This document shows positions 7,594 to 15,547 of a stretch of DNA of 35,425 bases, one piece after another. Source of the DNA: a bacterium (GTDB lineage: Bacteria > Arandabacterota > Arandabacteria > Arandabacterales > Arandabacteraceae); NCBI GenBank assembly GCA_029933125.1, contig JAOZOU010000012.1, forward strand, positions 1 through 35,425, written 5' to 3'. Made by a program: the position numbers and the translations under genes. Position 1 is the first letter of the stretch. Each line of letters starts with the position of its first letter. A model generated the notes under the pieces. The model was given only the letters and a program-made list of their open reading frames with translations. It was not told the DNA's origin and ran no database searches.

Positions 7594-8013
7594 ATGGCTG
7601 TAAAGACCTTTACATTTGACCTCAGCACGAAGGGGTTCGCCGACATAATCGATGTAACCGATGAGGTTGAGAGTTTCATAAAAGATTCAGGTCTGAAGGA
7701 CGGGCTTGTCACGGTTTTCATTCCCGGGTCAACGGGTGGCGTTACGACAGTCGAATTCGAATCAGGTCTTGTAAAAGATCTCAAAGAAGCCTTTGAAAGA
7801 ATAGCACCTAGTTCGCTTACCTATGCTCATGACGCTCGCTGGGGAGATGGCAATGGTTTTTCTCACGTTCGCTCATCGCTTCTTAAAACATCGCTTTCAG
7901 TGCCGTTTAGCAAGGGCAACCTCTTGCTTGGCACATGGCAGCAGATTGTCGTAGTGGACTTTGATAACAGATCAAGACACCGCAAAGTGATCGTCCAGAT
8001 TATGGGGGAGTGA
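7594..8013 (+). CDS. YjbQ/UPF0047 family protein
   Basis: A 139-residue product that starts at ATG 7594 behind GGAGG. It has the conserved core of the YjbQ fold, including VTVFIPGSTGGVTTVEFE, AHDARWGDGNGFSHVRSSLL and LLLGTWQQIVVVDFDNRSRHRKVIVQIMG. Family members can replace thiamine-phosphate synthase weakly in vivo, but the natural reaction is not settled. It ends three bases before mtnA. Confidence 0.9.
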   Translation: MAVKTFTFDLSTKGFADIIDVTDEVESFIKDSGLKDGLVTVFIPGSTGGVTTVEFESGLVKDLKEAFERIAPSSLTYAHDARWGDGNGFSHVRSSLLKTSLSVPFSKGNLLLGTWQQIVVVDFDNRSRHRKVIVQIMGE

Positions 8014-8016
8014 GCA

Positions 8017-9060
8017 ATGATTGAACCTCCAGTGAAGCCAATAGAATGGCTCGAGGAAAGCATTCGCATAATTGATCAGAGGCAATTACCCCTGTGCGAG
8101 GTCTATCTTGAGCTTAAGACAGCAAGCGAGGTGGCGGATGCTATAAAGACAATGGCACTCAGAGGAGCGCCTCTTATAGGTATTGCAGCAGCAATGGGTG
8201 TTGCACTTGAAGCTCTTCATAATAAGGATCTTGAGGAAGCAACGTTCAAGGCTGAACTCGAAAATACCATAGCTAGCCTCCGAGCTACGCGTCCTACAGC
8301 AAAGAATCTCTTCTGGGCCTTAGAAAGGATGGAAGGAGTTCTTAAGGCGGCGCAACCAACTGAGCAGGCGGTGGCAGATTTAAGAGCAGAAGCTCTCAAG
8401 ATCTATGACGAAGATCTTGAGACGGGAAGAAGGATGGCTACCATCGGTGCGCAACTTATAAAGGATGGCTCGACCATCCTCACCCACTGCAATGCTGGTG
8501 GACTTGCAACATCAGGCTTTGGAACAGCTCTTGCCCCTATGTATCTCGCTCATGCAAATGGCATAAGATTCAAAGTCTATGCAGATGAGACACGCCCACT
8601 ACTTCAAGGTGCTCGCCTTACGGCATGGGAGCTGAACAAGGCTGGAATAGATGTTACAGTCATTTGTGATAGCACTGCCCACGGACTCCTTCGTCAGAGG
8701 CGAATCGATATTGTCTTTGTTGGTGCTGACAGAATTACGACATCAGGGGACTTTGCCAATAAGGTTGGCACATATGGAGTTGCCCTTTCAGCAAATGCAA
8801 GCGGCATACCGTTCTATGTCATTGCTCCTACGTCGACCATCGACCTTGACCTAGCTAGCGGCAGTGAGATTCCAATTGAGGAAAGATCGCCCGAAGAGGT
8901 AAGCGTGATAGGTGGGACGCGCTTTGTGCCTCAAGGCGTCAAAGCTTATAACCCAGCTTTTGATGTTACACCTCACAACCTTGTGACGGGCTTCATAACC
9001 GAGAAGGGCCTGATTGATAGACCCTTCGCAACAAATCTCAAACGCCTGGTCAGGAGCTGA
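8017..9060 (+). CDS. mtnA: Methylthioribose-1-phosphate isomerase
   Basis: A 347-residue product of the normal length. It converts methylthioribose-1-phosphate to methylthioribulose-1-phosphate in methionine salvage. The signatures are [16 protein letters not shown] near the N-terminus, the catalytic-Cys loop [19 protein letters not shown] and the catalytic-Asp segment [19 protein letters not shown], then the C-terminal [20 protein letters not shown]. No other methionine-salvage gene is in this window. The protein could also act on related 1-phosphate sugars such as deoxyribose- or ribose-type by-products. Confidence 0.94.
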   Translation: MIEPPVKPIEWLEESIRIIDQRQLPLCEVYLELKTASEVADAIKTMALRGAPLIGIAAAMGVALEALHNKDLEEATFKAELENTIASLRATRPTAKNLFWALERMEGVLKAAQPTEQAVADLRAEALKIYDEDLETGRRMATIGAQLIKDGSTILTHCNAGGLATSGFGTALAPMYLAHANGIRFKVYADETRPLLQGARLTAWELNKAGIDVTVICDSTAHGLLRQRRIDIVFVGADRITTSGDFANKVGTYGVALSANASGIPFYVIAPTSTIDLDLASGSEIPIEERSPEEVSVIGGTRFVPQGVKAYNPAFDVTPHNLVTGFITEKGLIDRPFATNLKRLVRS

Positions 9061-9071
9061 CCGCAAAGGCG

Positions 9072-9099
9072 TTGACAAGCATAGGATGTGATGTTAAAT
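9072..9099 (+). promoter_or_regulatory. Sigma70-type promoter for rplM-rpsI
   Basis: A perfect -35 TTGACA (9072-9077), a 16-base spacer, and -10 TTAAAT (9094-9099) preceded by TG. It lies just after the mtnA stop. It predicts an RNA start near 9106 and a leader of about 40 bases before the rplM ATG at 9147. Confidence 0.75.
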
Positions 9100-9146
9100 T
9101 GGTTCAAAGCACCTCTTTAGAGTGCCAAGAGCGTGGGAGGAGCCCA

Positions 9147-9560
9147 ATGGGGAATAGTATTGAACGCAAGTGGTATGTTGTTGATGCTAATGGCAAGGTG
9201 CTTGGAAGACTTGCCAGCAAGGTGGCTCGTATCCTTCGAGGTAAACACAAGCCTGAGTATGCACCACACATTGATGTTGGGGATCATGTAATCGTTATCA
9301 ATGCTGCTGGTATTGTACTTACAGGTAAGAAGGCAAGTCAGAAGGAGATGACACGCTATAGCGGCTACCCTGGTGGCCTAAAGCGTATCAAGTATGAAAA
9401 GCTACTCAAGGATAAGCCCGAGTTTGTCGTTGAGAAGGCAATAAAGGGGATGCTTCCCCACACAAAGCTTGGAAGAAAGATGGCAAAGAAGCTAAGGGTC
9501 TATGCGGGGCCTGATCATCCTCATCAGGCGCAGAAACCCGAACCATTAGAGATCGATTAA
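9147..9560 (+). CDS. rplM: 50S ribosomal protein L13
   Basis: A 137-residue product typical of bacterial L13. It has [69 protein letters not shown] and [17 protein letters not shown]. The start is ATG 9147, with GTGGGAGGAG upstream. The frame stays open upstream to TTG 9072, but that codon is inside the -35 box, so the extension cannot be real. It is followed by rpsI as in most bacteria. Confidence 0.97.
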   Translation: MGNSIERKWYVVDANGKVLGRLASKVARILRGKHKPEYAPHIDVGDHVIVINAAGIVLTGKKASQKEMTRYSGYPGGLKRIKYEKLLKDKPEFVVEKAIKGMLPHTKLGRKMAKKLRVYAGPDHPHQAQKPEPLEID

Positions 9561-9574
9561 GAGGGGGTGAATGT

Positions 9575-9964
9575 TTGAAGGTTCTTAGTCAGGCAACTGG
9601 TAGAAGGAAGGAGGCGGTTGCTAGAGTTCTCGTCAGAAAGGGTGAGGGCAGGGTTCTTGTCAATGGCAAGTCCCTCAAGGATTACTTCCAGAGAGAGGCT
9701 ATCGTTGTTCATGCTCAGGAGCCGCTAAAGGTCTATCCTTCTCCTGAAAAGGTTGACATCATATGCGATGTCAGGGGCGGTGGCAAAAGTGGGCAGGCTG
9801 GTGCTGTGAGGCTTGGCATAGCACGAGCGCTTGCCCTGATCGATCCGTCGCTCCATAAACCTCTTAGAGATGCTGGCTATCTTTCGCGTGATCCTCGCAT
9901 GAAGGAGCGCAAGAAGTATGGACAGCCTGGTGCGAGGAAGCGCTTCCAGTTCTCTAAGAGATAG
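9575..9964 (+). CDS. rpsI: 30S ribosomal protein S9
   Basis: A 129-residue product. It has the N-terminal ATGRRKEAVARVLVRKGEGRVLVNGK, GGGKSGQAGAVRLGIARAL, and the C-terminal basic tail RKKYGQPGARKRFQFSKR, whose last residues reach the P-site tRNA. The start is TTG 9575 behind GAGGGGG; the ATG at 9571 is out of frame and closes at once. It is cotranscribed with rplM. Confidence 0.96.
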   Translation: MKVLSQATGRRKEAVARVLVRKGEGRVLVNGKSLKDYFQREAIVVHAQEPLKVYPSPEKVDIICDVRGGGKSGQAGAVRLGIARALALIDPSLHKPLRDAGYLSRDPRMKERKKYGQPGARKRFQFSKR

Positions 9965-9977
9965 TGGTGAGTTCACA

Positions 9978-10061
9978 CATCTCCTGATTCCCCTTTCGGG
10001 TCTGAAGCTCGCTTCAGTTAAGGGGATATGAAGGAGATGGAGGTTTAACCCGAAAGAGAGG
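9978..10061 (+). promoter_or_regulatory. Structured rpsB leader with predicted pseudoknot
   Basis: Nested helices are visible: outer stem CATCTCCT (9978-9985) with AGGAGATG (10032-10039), middle stem TCCCCTT (9989-9995) with AAGGGGA (10020-10026), and inner hairpin CTGAAG (10002-10007) with CTTCAG (10012-10017), closed by the loop CTCG. The linker TCGGGT (9996-10001) is complementary to ACCCGA (10048-10053), just before the GAGAGG ribosome-binding site, giving an H-type pseudoknot. The pairing can grow by three pairs into the middle stem. Feedback control of rpsB-tsf by S2 through the rpsB leader is known in Proteobacteria. This element is likely its equivalent, which is inference. Confidence 0.7.
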
Positions 10062-10068
10062 TTAGAAA

Positions 10069-10836
10069 ATGGCATTAGAGGGCATCACCATGAAGAGCCT
10101 GCTTGAAGCAGGCGTTCAATTTGGTCATCAACGACGAAGATGGAATCCCAAAATGAAGAAGTACATCTTCGCCGAGCGCAAGGGCAACTACATCATCGAT
10201 CTTCAGAAAACACTTGAGTGCCTTGATGAAGCCCTTGAGGCGATCAAGAAATGTGTGGAAGATGGTCGGCTGGTGCTTTTCGTTGCCACCAAGAAGCAGG
10301 CAAAGGATGTTATTCGCGAGGAGGCACGTCGGTGTGACATGCCCTATGTAACTGAGCGCTGGCTCGGTGGCATGCTTACAAATTTCAAAACGATCCGCAA
10401 CAATGTTAAGCGCCTTGAGGAACTCGAGGCGATGGAGGCTGATGGTAGACTTGCTGCGCTTTCGAAGAAGGAAGCAACCTCACTTCTTAAAGAAAAGATG
10501 AAGCTTGAGAAGATCCTCGATGGTATCCGTAAGATGGATGTGCTTCCAGGTATGGTCTTCATTGTTGATACCCGGAAGGAAAGGATAGCAGTTGCTGAGG
10601 CAAATCGTCTTAACATTCCCATAGTTGGAATCGTTGACACCAATTGCGATCCCGATCCAATAGACTATCCAGTCCCTGGAAACGATGATGCGATTCGTTC
10701 GATAAAGCTTTTCGCCCGCGCCGTAGCCAATGCGATTATTGAAGCCAAGGGGATCAGCACCGAAGGTGCTTTCGAACCAGGTGTTGAAGAAGCCGAGATT
10801 GTGGAAGAAGCCGAGACATCTGAACAGCATGAGTGA
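10069..10836 (+). CDS. rpsB: 30S ribosomal protein S2
   Basis: A 255-residue product of standard length with [46 protein letters not shown] and [24 protein letters not shown]. The C-terminal tail is acidic ([18 protein letters not shown]). ATG 10069 follows GAGAGG. Expression is probably controlled by the structured leader immediately upstream. tsf follows after 17 bases, the usual rpsB-tsf pair. Confidence 0.97.
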   Translation: MALEGITMKSLLEAGVQFGHQRRRWNPKMKKYIFAERKGNYIIDLQKTLECLDEALEAIKKCVEDGRLVLFVATKKQAKDVIREEARRCDMPYVTERWLGGMLTNFKTIRNNVKRLEELEAMEADGRLAALSKKEATSLLKEKMKLEKILDGIRKMDVLPGMVFIVDTRKERIAVAEANRLNIPIVGIVDTNCDPDPIDYPVPGNDDAIRSIKLFARAVANAIIEAKGISTEGAFEPGVEEAEIVEEAETSEQHE

Positions 10837-10853
10837 CGGTCTGGAGGTAGGAG

Positions 10854-11453
10854 ATGGAGGTTTCGATTGATAAGGTTAAAGCCCTGCGTGAGAAAACGGG
10901 CGCAGGAATTATGGATTGCAAAAAGGCTCTTGCTGAGACCAATGGCGACATTGATGCTGCTGTTGAGTTCTTGAGGAAAAGAGGAATAGCCAAAGCTGCA
11001 AAGCTTGGCTTAAGGAAGGCTGCTGAAGGTCTTGTACATGCCTATATTCATCCTGGTGGGAGGATTGGCTCACTTGTCGAGGTGAACTGTGAGACTGACT
11101 TCGTTGCAAGAACTGAGGAGTTTAAGGCTCTTGTAAAGGATATAGCTATGCAGATTGCTGCAACTTCACCTCGTGCGCTTACACCTGAAGACCTTGATAG
11201 GGACGTTGTTGAGAAGGAAAAGGAGATTTACAGGAGTCAGGCTATTGCTGAGGGCAAACCAGACCACATTGTTGAGAAAATAGTCGAAGCTAAGATTCAA
11301 AAGTTCTATGAGGAAGTTTGCCTACTTGAGCAAGCCTTTATCAAGGACCCTGATGTCAAGGTCGGAGATCTTGTTAAGGAACTATCGGGGAAGGTTGGAG
11401 AGAACATCGTTGTAAGAAGGTTCGCTAGGTTCCAGCTCGGAGATTTGTCCTAG
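10854..11453 (+). CDS. tsf: Elongation factor Ts, short form
   Basis: A 199-residue product. It recycles EF-Tu from GDP to GTP. The N-terminal UBA-like module has LREKTGAGIMDCKKALAETNGDIDAAVEFLRKRG, and the core has the TDFVARTEEFK motif that inserts at the EF-Tu nucleotide site. The length matches the short EF-Ts of groups such as Thermus and Thermotoga rather than the roughly 280-residue E. coli form, so one core subdomain is absent or reduced. ATG 10854 has GGAGGTAGGAG upstream. Confidence 0.95.
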   Translation: MEVSIDKVKALREKTGAGIMDCKKALAETNGDIDAAVEFLRKRGIAKAAKLGLRKAAEGLVHAYIHPGGRIGSLVEVNCETDFVARTEEFKALVKDIAMQIAATSPRALTPEDLDRDVVEKEKEIYRSQAIAEGKPDHIVEKIVEAKIQKFYEEVCLLEQAFIKDPDVKVGDLVKELSGKVGENIVVRRFARFQLGDLS

Positions 11454-11468
11454 GTAGGTGGGACCCAA

Positions 11469-12194
11469 TTGGCTAAGCCTCGATACAAGCGTGTTGTGCT
11501 CAAGGTGAGCGGTGAGGTTATGGGTGGTGGCTCATCAGCATTTGATCTTGAGTTCATGAAGAAGCTTGTTCGAGAGATCAAGGAAGTCAGGGATCTCGGA
11601 GTCGGGATAGGGGTAGTTGTTGGGGGTGGAAATATCCTTCGTGGCAGCCAAGCTCAGGAGCGAGGGCTTAGCCGGGTTTCAGCTGACTATATCGGAATGC
11701 TTGGGACAGTGATAAATGGGATTGCCCTAAGGGACGTTGCCTCAAGCATCGGCCTGGACTTAAGGATAATGACATGTCTCTCAGGAAGTGGTATCGTTGA
11801 TATATACGTTGTTGAGGATGCAATAGAGCATATCGAAGAAGGCTATCCGATCGTGCTTGTCGGTGGTACTGGAAATCCTTTCCTCACTACAGATACAGCG
11901 GCTGCTTTGCGAGCTGCTGAAATCAGGGCAGATGCTTTACTCAAGGCAACGAAGGTGGACGGTGTCTATACTTCTGATCCTATGGTGGATAAGAGTGCAA
12001 AGAAGTTTGAAAGCATCTCTTACAAGGAGGCTGCGCAGCTCGATCTTAAGTTCATGGACAGATCTGCTCTCTGGATCTGTCAGCAGATGAACATACCCAT
12101 AGTTATCTTTAACATTCATGAGAAAGATGGGTTCAAGCGGGTTGTGCTTGGTGAGAAAATTGGAACCATAGTTGAGGGGGTGTCAGATGATTGA
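11469..12194 (+). CDS. pyrH: UMP kinase
   Basis: A 241-residue hexameric amino-acid-kinase fold enzyme that makes UDP from UMP. It has RVVLKVSGEVMGG at the N-terminus, VVVGGGNILRG, GTGNPFLTTDTAAALRAAEI and DALLKATKVDGVYTSDP. The start is TTG 11469. Its stop lies inside the frr start region, with an overlap of eight bases. The order tsf-pyrH-frr is conserved widely. Confidence 0.96.
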   Translation: MAKPRYKRVVLKVSGEVMGGGSSAFDLEFMKKLVREIKEVRDLGVGIGVVVGGGNILRGSQAQERGLSRVSADYIGMLGTVINGIALRDVASSIGLDLRIMTCLSGSGIVDIYVVEDAIEHIEEGYPIVLVGGTGNPFLTTDTAAALRAAEIRADALLKATKVDGVYTSDPMVDKSAKKFESISYKEAAQLDLKFMDRSALWICQQMNIPIVIFNIHEKDGFKRVVLGEKIGTIVEGVSDD

Positions 12195-12744
12195 CGATAT
12201 CCTCCAGGATGCTGAAGATCGTATGAAGAAGAGCCTCTCAGCTTTTCGCAGAGAGCTGGCTGGCATAAGGACAGGCAAAGCTACGACCACTTTGCTTGAT
12301 TCCGTCAAGGTTGAGTGCTATGGACAGGTGATGCCCCTGAATCAGGTAGCCAGCATAAGTGTTCCTGAGTCCCGCCTCATACTTGTTCAGCCCTGGGACA
12401 GAACCATTGTGGGTGATGTTGAAAGAGCCATTCATAAGTCTGACCTTGGTCTGGTTCCCAACACAGACGGAAATGTGATAAGAATCTCCATCCCACCTTT
12501 GACAGAGGAGCGCCGAAGGGAACTTGTCAAAGTAGTCCGAAAACAGGCCGAAGATGCGAGGGTATCAATCCGCAACATCAGGAGAGATGCGAACGAGAGC
12601 CTCAAGAAAGCCCAGAAGGATGGCACAATCTCCGAGGATGATTCGCACAAAGCAATGGACAAAGTCCAGAAGCTTACTGATAAGTATATTGCCGAAATAG
12701 AGGATGCTCTCAAGGCCAAAGAGGCGGAGATCATGGAGGTTTAG
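12187..12744 (+). CDS. frr: Ribosome recycling factor
   Basis: A 185-residue product of the standard length. With EF-G it splits post-termination ribosomes. It has the conserved LAGIRTGKATTTLLDSVKVECYGQVMPLNQVASISVPE and the three-helix-bundle tail ending in a DKYIAEIEDALKAKEAEI segment. The start is ATG 12187, with GAGGGGG at 12174-12180. A longer reading from TTG 12172 is rejected because it would include that ribosome-binding site. Confidence 0.96.
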   Translation: MIDDILQDAEDRMKKSLSAFRRELAGIRTGKATTTLLDSVKVECYGQVMPLNQVASISVPESRLILVQPWDRTIVGDVERAIHKSDLGLVPNTDGNVIRISIPPLTEERRRELVKVVRKQAEDARVSIRNIRRDANESLKKAQKDGTISEDDSHKAMDKVQKLTDKYIAEIEDALKAKEAEIMEV

Positions 12745-12755
12745 GCTAGCCTCCA
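12734..12755 (+). repeat. Inverted repeat across the frr stop codon
   Basis: TGGAGG (12734-12739) pairs with CCTCCA (12750-12755) around a 10-base loop that holds the frr stop codon and the palindrome GGCTAGCC. There is no T-run. It is the only visible structure in the 50-base gap before uppS; the function is unknown. Confidence 0.35.
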
Positions 12756-12794
12756 GACCTTCAACCATCTCTTCCCACTGGGGATCAAGAATCG

Positions 12795-13562
12795 ATGAAA
12801 GACAAAGACCTCAAAGCCCTCGAGAGAAAAATCCTCAAGAAGGGTAATCTGCCGAGACACATTGCAATAATTATGGATGGCAATGGGCGATGGGCAAAGA
12901 AACGTGGTCTTCCCAGAGTTGCAGGTCATAGGGCTGGGATAAAGGCTGTGAGGGAAGTTGTCAAAGGATGTGCCAGTCTTGGAATTGATTACCTTACGCT
13001 TTATACGTTTTCAGTTGAGAACTGGAATCGACCCGTTAGAGAGGTTAATGCTCTGATGCGTTTCCTCAAGGAAACGCTGCGCAAGGAAGTTGACGATCTC
13101 CATCGCAACAACGTAAGGCTGAGGACAATAGGACGAACCGAGGATCTCCCTGCTTCTGTCAGGAGGGAGATCGACAGGGCAGTATCTATCCTTGATAATA
13201 ACACAGGGCTAACTCTTGTTCTTGCGCTCTCCTATGGCGGGAGGGTTGAGATAGTTGAGGCGATTCGCAAAATTGCCGAGAGCGTAAGGCGGGGTAAGCT
13301 AAAGCCTGAGGAGATTGACGCAGATACGGTAAGCAGGCATCTTTACACAGGGGGTATGCCTGATCCAGATCTCCTTATAAGAACGAGTGGGGAGATGAGG
13401 ATAAGCAATTTTCTGCTTTGGCAGATTGCCTATTCTGAGCTGTGGATAACTGATGTCCTATGGCCAGATTTTCGCAGGAAACATCTCTACGAAGCTATTA
13501 TGTCTTACCAGGAAAGGGAAAGGCGCTTTGGGAGAGTCCCATCACGGAGGAAGTCAAGATAG
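12795..13562 (+). CDS. uppS: Isoprenyl transferase (undecaprenyl diphosphate synthase)
   Basis: A 255-residue cis-prenyltransferase that makes the lipid carrier for peptidoglycan and surface polysaccharides. It has HIAIIMDGNGRWAKKRGLPRVAGHRAG with the catalytic Asp, YLTLYTFSVENWNRP, LALSYGGRVEIVEAI, and the C-terminal PDLLIRTSGEMRISNFLLWQIAYSE. The usual C-terminal pattern is RTSGExRxSNFxxWQ, which is intact. The ribosome-binding site is weak (GGGGATC). The end overlaps cdsA. Confidence 0.96.
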   Translation: MKDKDLKALERKILKKGNLPRHIAIIMDGNGRWAKKRGLPRVAGHRAGIKAVREVVKGCASLGIDYLTLYTFSVENWNRPVREVNALMRFLKETLRKEVDDLHRNNVRLRTIGRTEDLPASVRREIDRAVSILDNNTGLTLVLALSYGGRVEIVEAIRKIAESVRRGKLKPEEIDADTVSRHLYTGGMPDPDLLIRTSGEMRISNFLLWQIAYSELWITDVLWPDFRRKHLYEAIMSYQERERRFGRVPSRRKSR

Positions 13563-14379
13563 TCAGGATCGAAGCAGAAACCTTGCAAAGAGGATTCTTG
13601 TCGGCGCAATCCTGATCCCGATAGTTTTAGCGATTACCCACGTTGGTGGCCTCCCCTTCACACTTTTCGTCGCCTCCCTTGCTGTCATTGCCTACGCTGA
13701 ATTCAGTCATATGTTTGCTTCCTTTAGCCCCTCTGTGGGTCTCGGCTCGATTTCCTCTTTTGCGATCTGCCTGACCTTTGGTCTAAAGCCCAAAGCAATG
13801 CCAGTTGTCCTTACCTTTATATTACTTGCCCTTCTTGTTGAAAGGCTTCTGCGGGTGGGAAGAGATGATTTTGCCAAAAGCTCAGCAGCAAGTTTTCTTG
13901 GTATCGCCTATACAGGCTGGCTTCTCGGGCATTTTATTCTTCTCAGAAACCTAAGTGGCCTTACCGCCTCTCTCAAAGGTAGCCGCCTTGTCTACCTTGT
14001 TCTCATTCTTACCTGGACATATGATACGCTTGCATATGCAGTCGGTGCATTCATGGGGAGGAGAAAGATCTTCACAAAGATTTCTCCATCCAAGACTTTT
14101 GAGGGAACACTTGCCGGCTTTCTTGGCTGCATTCTTGCCGCTTTCGTATCGCGAGCAACCTTTGCCACCTTAAGTATCAGAGCTTCAATAACCATAGCTC
14201 TGCTTGTCGCCTTCTTCGGACAGATGGGTGATCTTGTTGAATCGATGTTCAAGCGCAGCGTTGGAATAAAGGATTCCTCGCACATTCTTCCCGGGCACGG
14301 TGGCATCCTTGATCGCTTTGATAGCCTTCTTTTCGCTGGCCCTGTTATCTATTATTATGTCAGGTTAGTGATGCTATGA
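13528..14379 (+). CDS. cdsA: Phosphatidate cytidylyltransferase
   Basis: About 283 residues, an integral membrane enzyme that makes CDP-diacylglycerol for phospholipids. Multiple hydrophobic segments run from ILVGAILIPIVLAITH onward. The CdsA signature SMFKRSVGIKDSSHILPGHGGILDRFDS is complete near the C-terminus. No ATG, GTG or TTG lies between the uppS stop and the first membrane segment. The most plausible start is TTG 13528, inside uppS and behind AGGAAAGGGAAAGG; an ATG at 13453 is further upstream. The stop overlaps dxr (ATGA). Confidence 0.92.
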   Translation: MGESHHGGSQDSQDRSRNLAKRILVGAILIPIVLAITHVGGLPFTLFVASLAVIAYAEFSHMFASFSPSVGLGSISSFAICLTFGLKPKAMPVVLTFILLALLVERLLRVGRDDFAKSSAASFLGIAYTGWLLGHFILLRNLSGLTASLKGSRLVYLVLILTWTYDTLAYAVGAFMGRRKIFTKISPSKTFEGTLAGFLGCILAAFVSRATFATLSIRASITIALLVAFFGQMGDLVESMFKRSVGIKDSSHILPGHGGILDRFDSLLFAGPVIYYYVRLVML

Positions 14380-15545
14380 GAAAGGCCTCTAAACAGATAG
14401 TCATTCTGGGTTCAACAGGCTCAATAGGCAGAAATACTCTCGATGTTGTGCGTTCCCTAGGTGGAAACCTAAAAGTCCTGGGGCTTTCAGCGCGGAGCAA
14501 TGTAGAAGAGCTAGCTGCCCAGAGCCTGGAATTTAAGCCCCAGGTTGTTGCTCTTACTGATAGTAGGGCGGCTCGGGAGTTTGCCTCGAGATTTCCAGAC
14601 CTTAAAGTTCTTTCGGGTGAGCAAAGCCTTGTCGAGCTTGCATCTCTGCCAAGGGCGGATCTCGTCGTTGTTGCAGTCGTCGGTTCGGCTGGCATATTGC
14701 CAAGCCTTGCAGCAATCGAGACTGGTAAAGACGTTGCTCTTGCAAACAAAGAGAGCTTGGTTGCGGCAGGCGAAATCATAGTTAGTGCTGCCAGGAGCAA
14801 GGGAATAAATCTTCTACCAATTGACAGTGAACATAGTGCCATTTATCAGTGTCTGAAGGGAGAGAAGATCGAAGGTGTTAGAAGGATCTTGCTTACAGCC
14901 TCGGGTGGACCTCTCATAGACAAGGAGCCAGGGGAGATTGAGGCAACAGGGATTGCTGAAGCCTTGAGGCATCCAACTTGGCAAATGGGCAAGAAAGTCA
15001 CTATTGATTCAGCCACCCTTCTCAACAAAGGCTTTGAAGTGATTGAGGCTCACTGGCTCTTTGGGCTTGAACCTGAGAGAATCGATGTCGTTGTTGAAAG
15101 GAATTCAATAGTACACTCACTGGTTGAGTTTGTTGATGGCTCCATGCTAGCCCTTCTTTCACCACCCGATATGCGCTTGCCAATTCAATTTGCCCTTACC
15201 TATCCGGTGAGGCTCCGCACCAAGCTTGAGTCCATAGATCTGACTGAGATTGCAGGCTTGAGATTTGAAAAGCCGGATTTTGATAAGTTTCCGTGTCTCG
15301 GACTCGCCTACGACGTTGCTAAAAAAGGAGGAACTGCACCTGCGGTACTCAGCGCAGCAGATGAGGTCGTTGTTGATGCTTTCCTTGAGGGTAAAATCTC
15401 ATTCGGTGATATCCACCGCATACTCAGGGAGGTTGTGGAATCTCACGACATCAAGCCTAAGGGCAATCTTAATGAGATACTGAAAGCGGATAGGTGGGCG
15501 AGGCAAAAGGCAAAGGTAATCGTTGACGATATTATGAAGGGATAA
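14376..15545 (+). CDS. dxr: 1-deoxy-D-xylulose 5-phosphate reductoisomerase
   Basis: A 389-residue, full-length product. It makes methylerythritol phosphate, the committed step of the MEP isoprenoid pathway, which feeds UppS next door. It has the NADPH motif GSTGSIGRNTLDVV, ALANKESLVAAGE, the metal-binding PIDSEHSAIYQC, and HPTWQMGKKVTIDSATLLNKGFEVIEAHWLF. It starts with a four-base ATGA overlap with cdsA, and rseP follows after two bases. Confidence 0.97.
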   Translation: MRKASKQIVILGSTGSIGRNTLDVVRSLGGNLKVLGLSARSNVEELAAQSLEFKPQVVALTDSRAAREFASRFPDLKVLSGEQSLVELASLPRADLVVVAVVGSAGILPSLAAIETGKDVALANKESLVAAGEIIVSAARSKGINLLPIDSEHSAIYQCLKGEKIEGVRRILLTASGGPLIDKEPGEIEATGIAEALRHPTWQMGKKVTIDSATLLNKGFEVIEAHWLFGLEPERIDVVVERNSIVHSLVEFVDGSMLALLSPPDMRLPIQFALTYPVRLRTKLESIDLTEIAGLRFEKPDFDKFPCLGLAYDVAKKGGTAPAVLSAADEVVVDAFLEGKISFGDIHRILREVVESHDIKPKGNLNEILKADRWARQKAKVIVDDIMKG

Positions 15546-15547
15546 CC

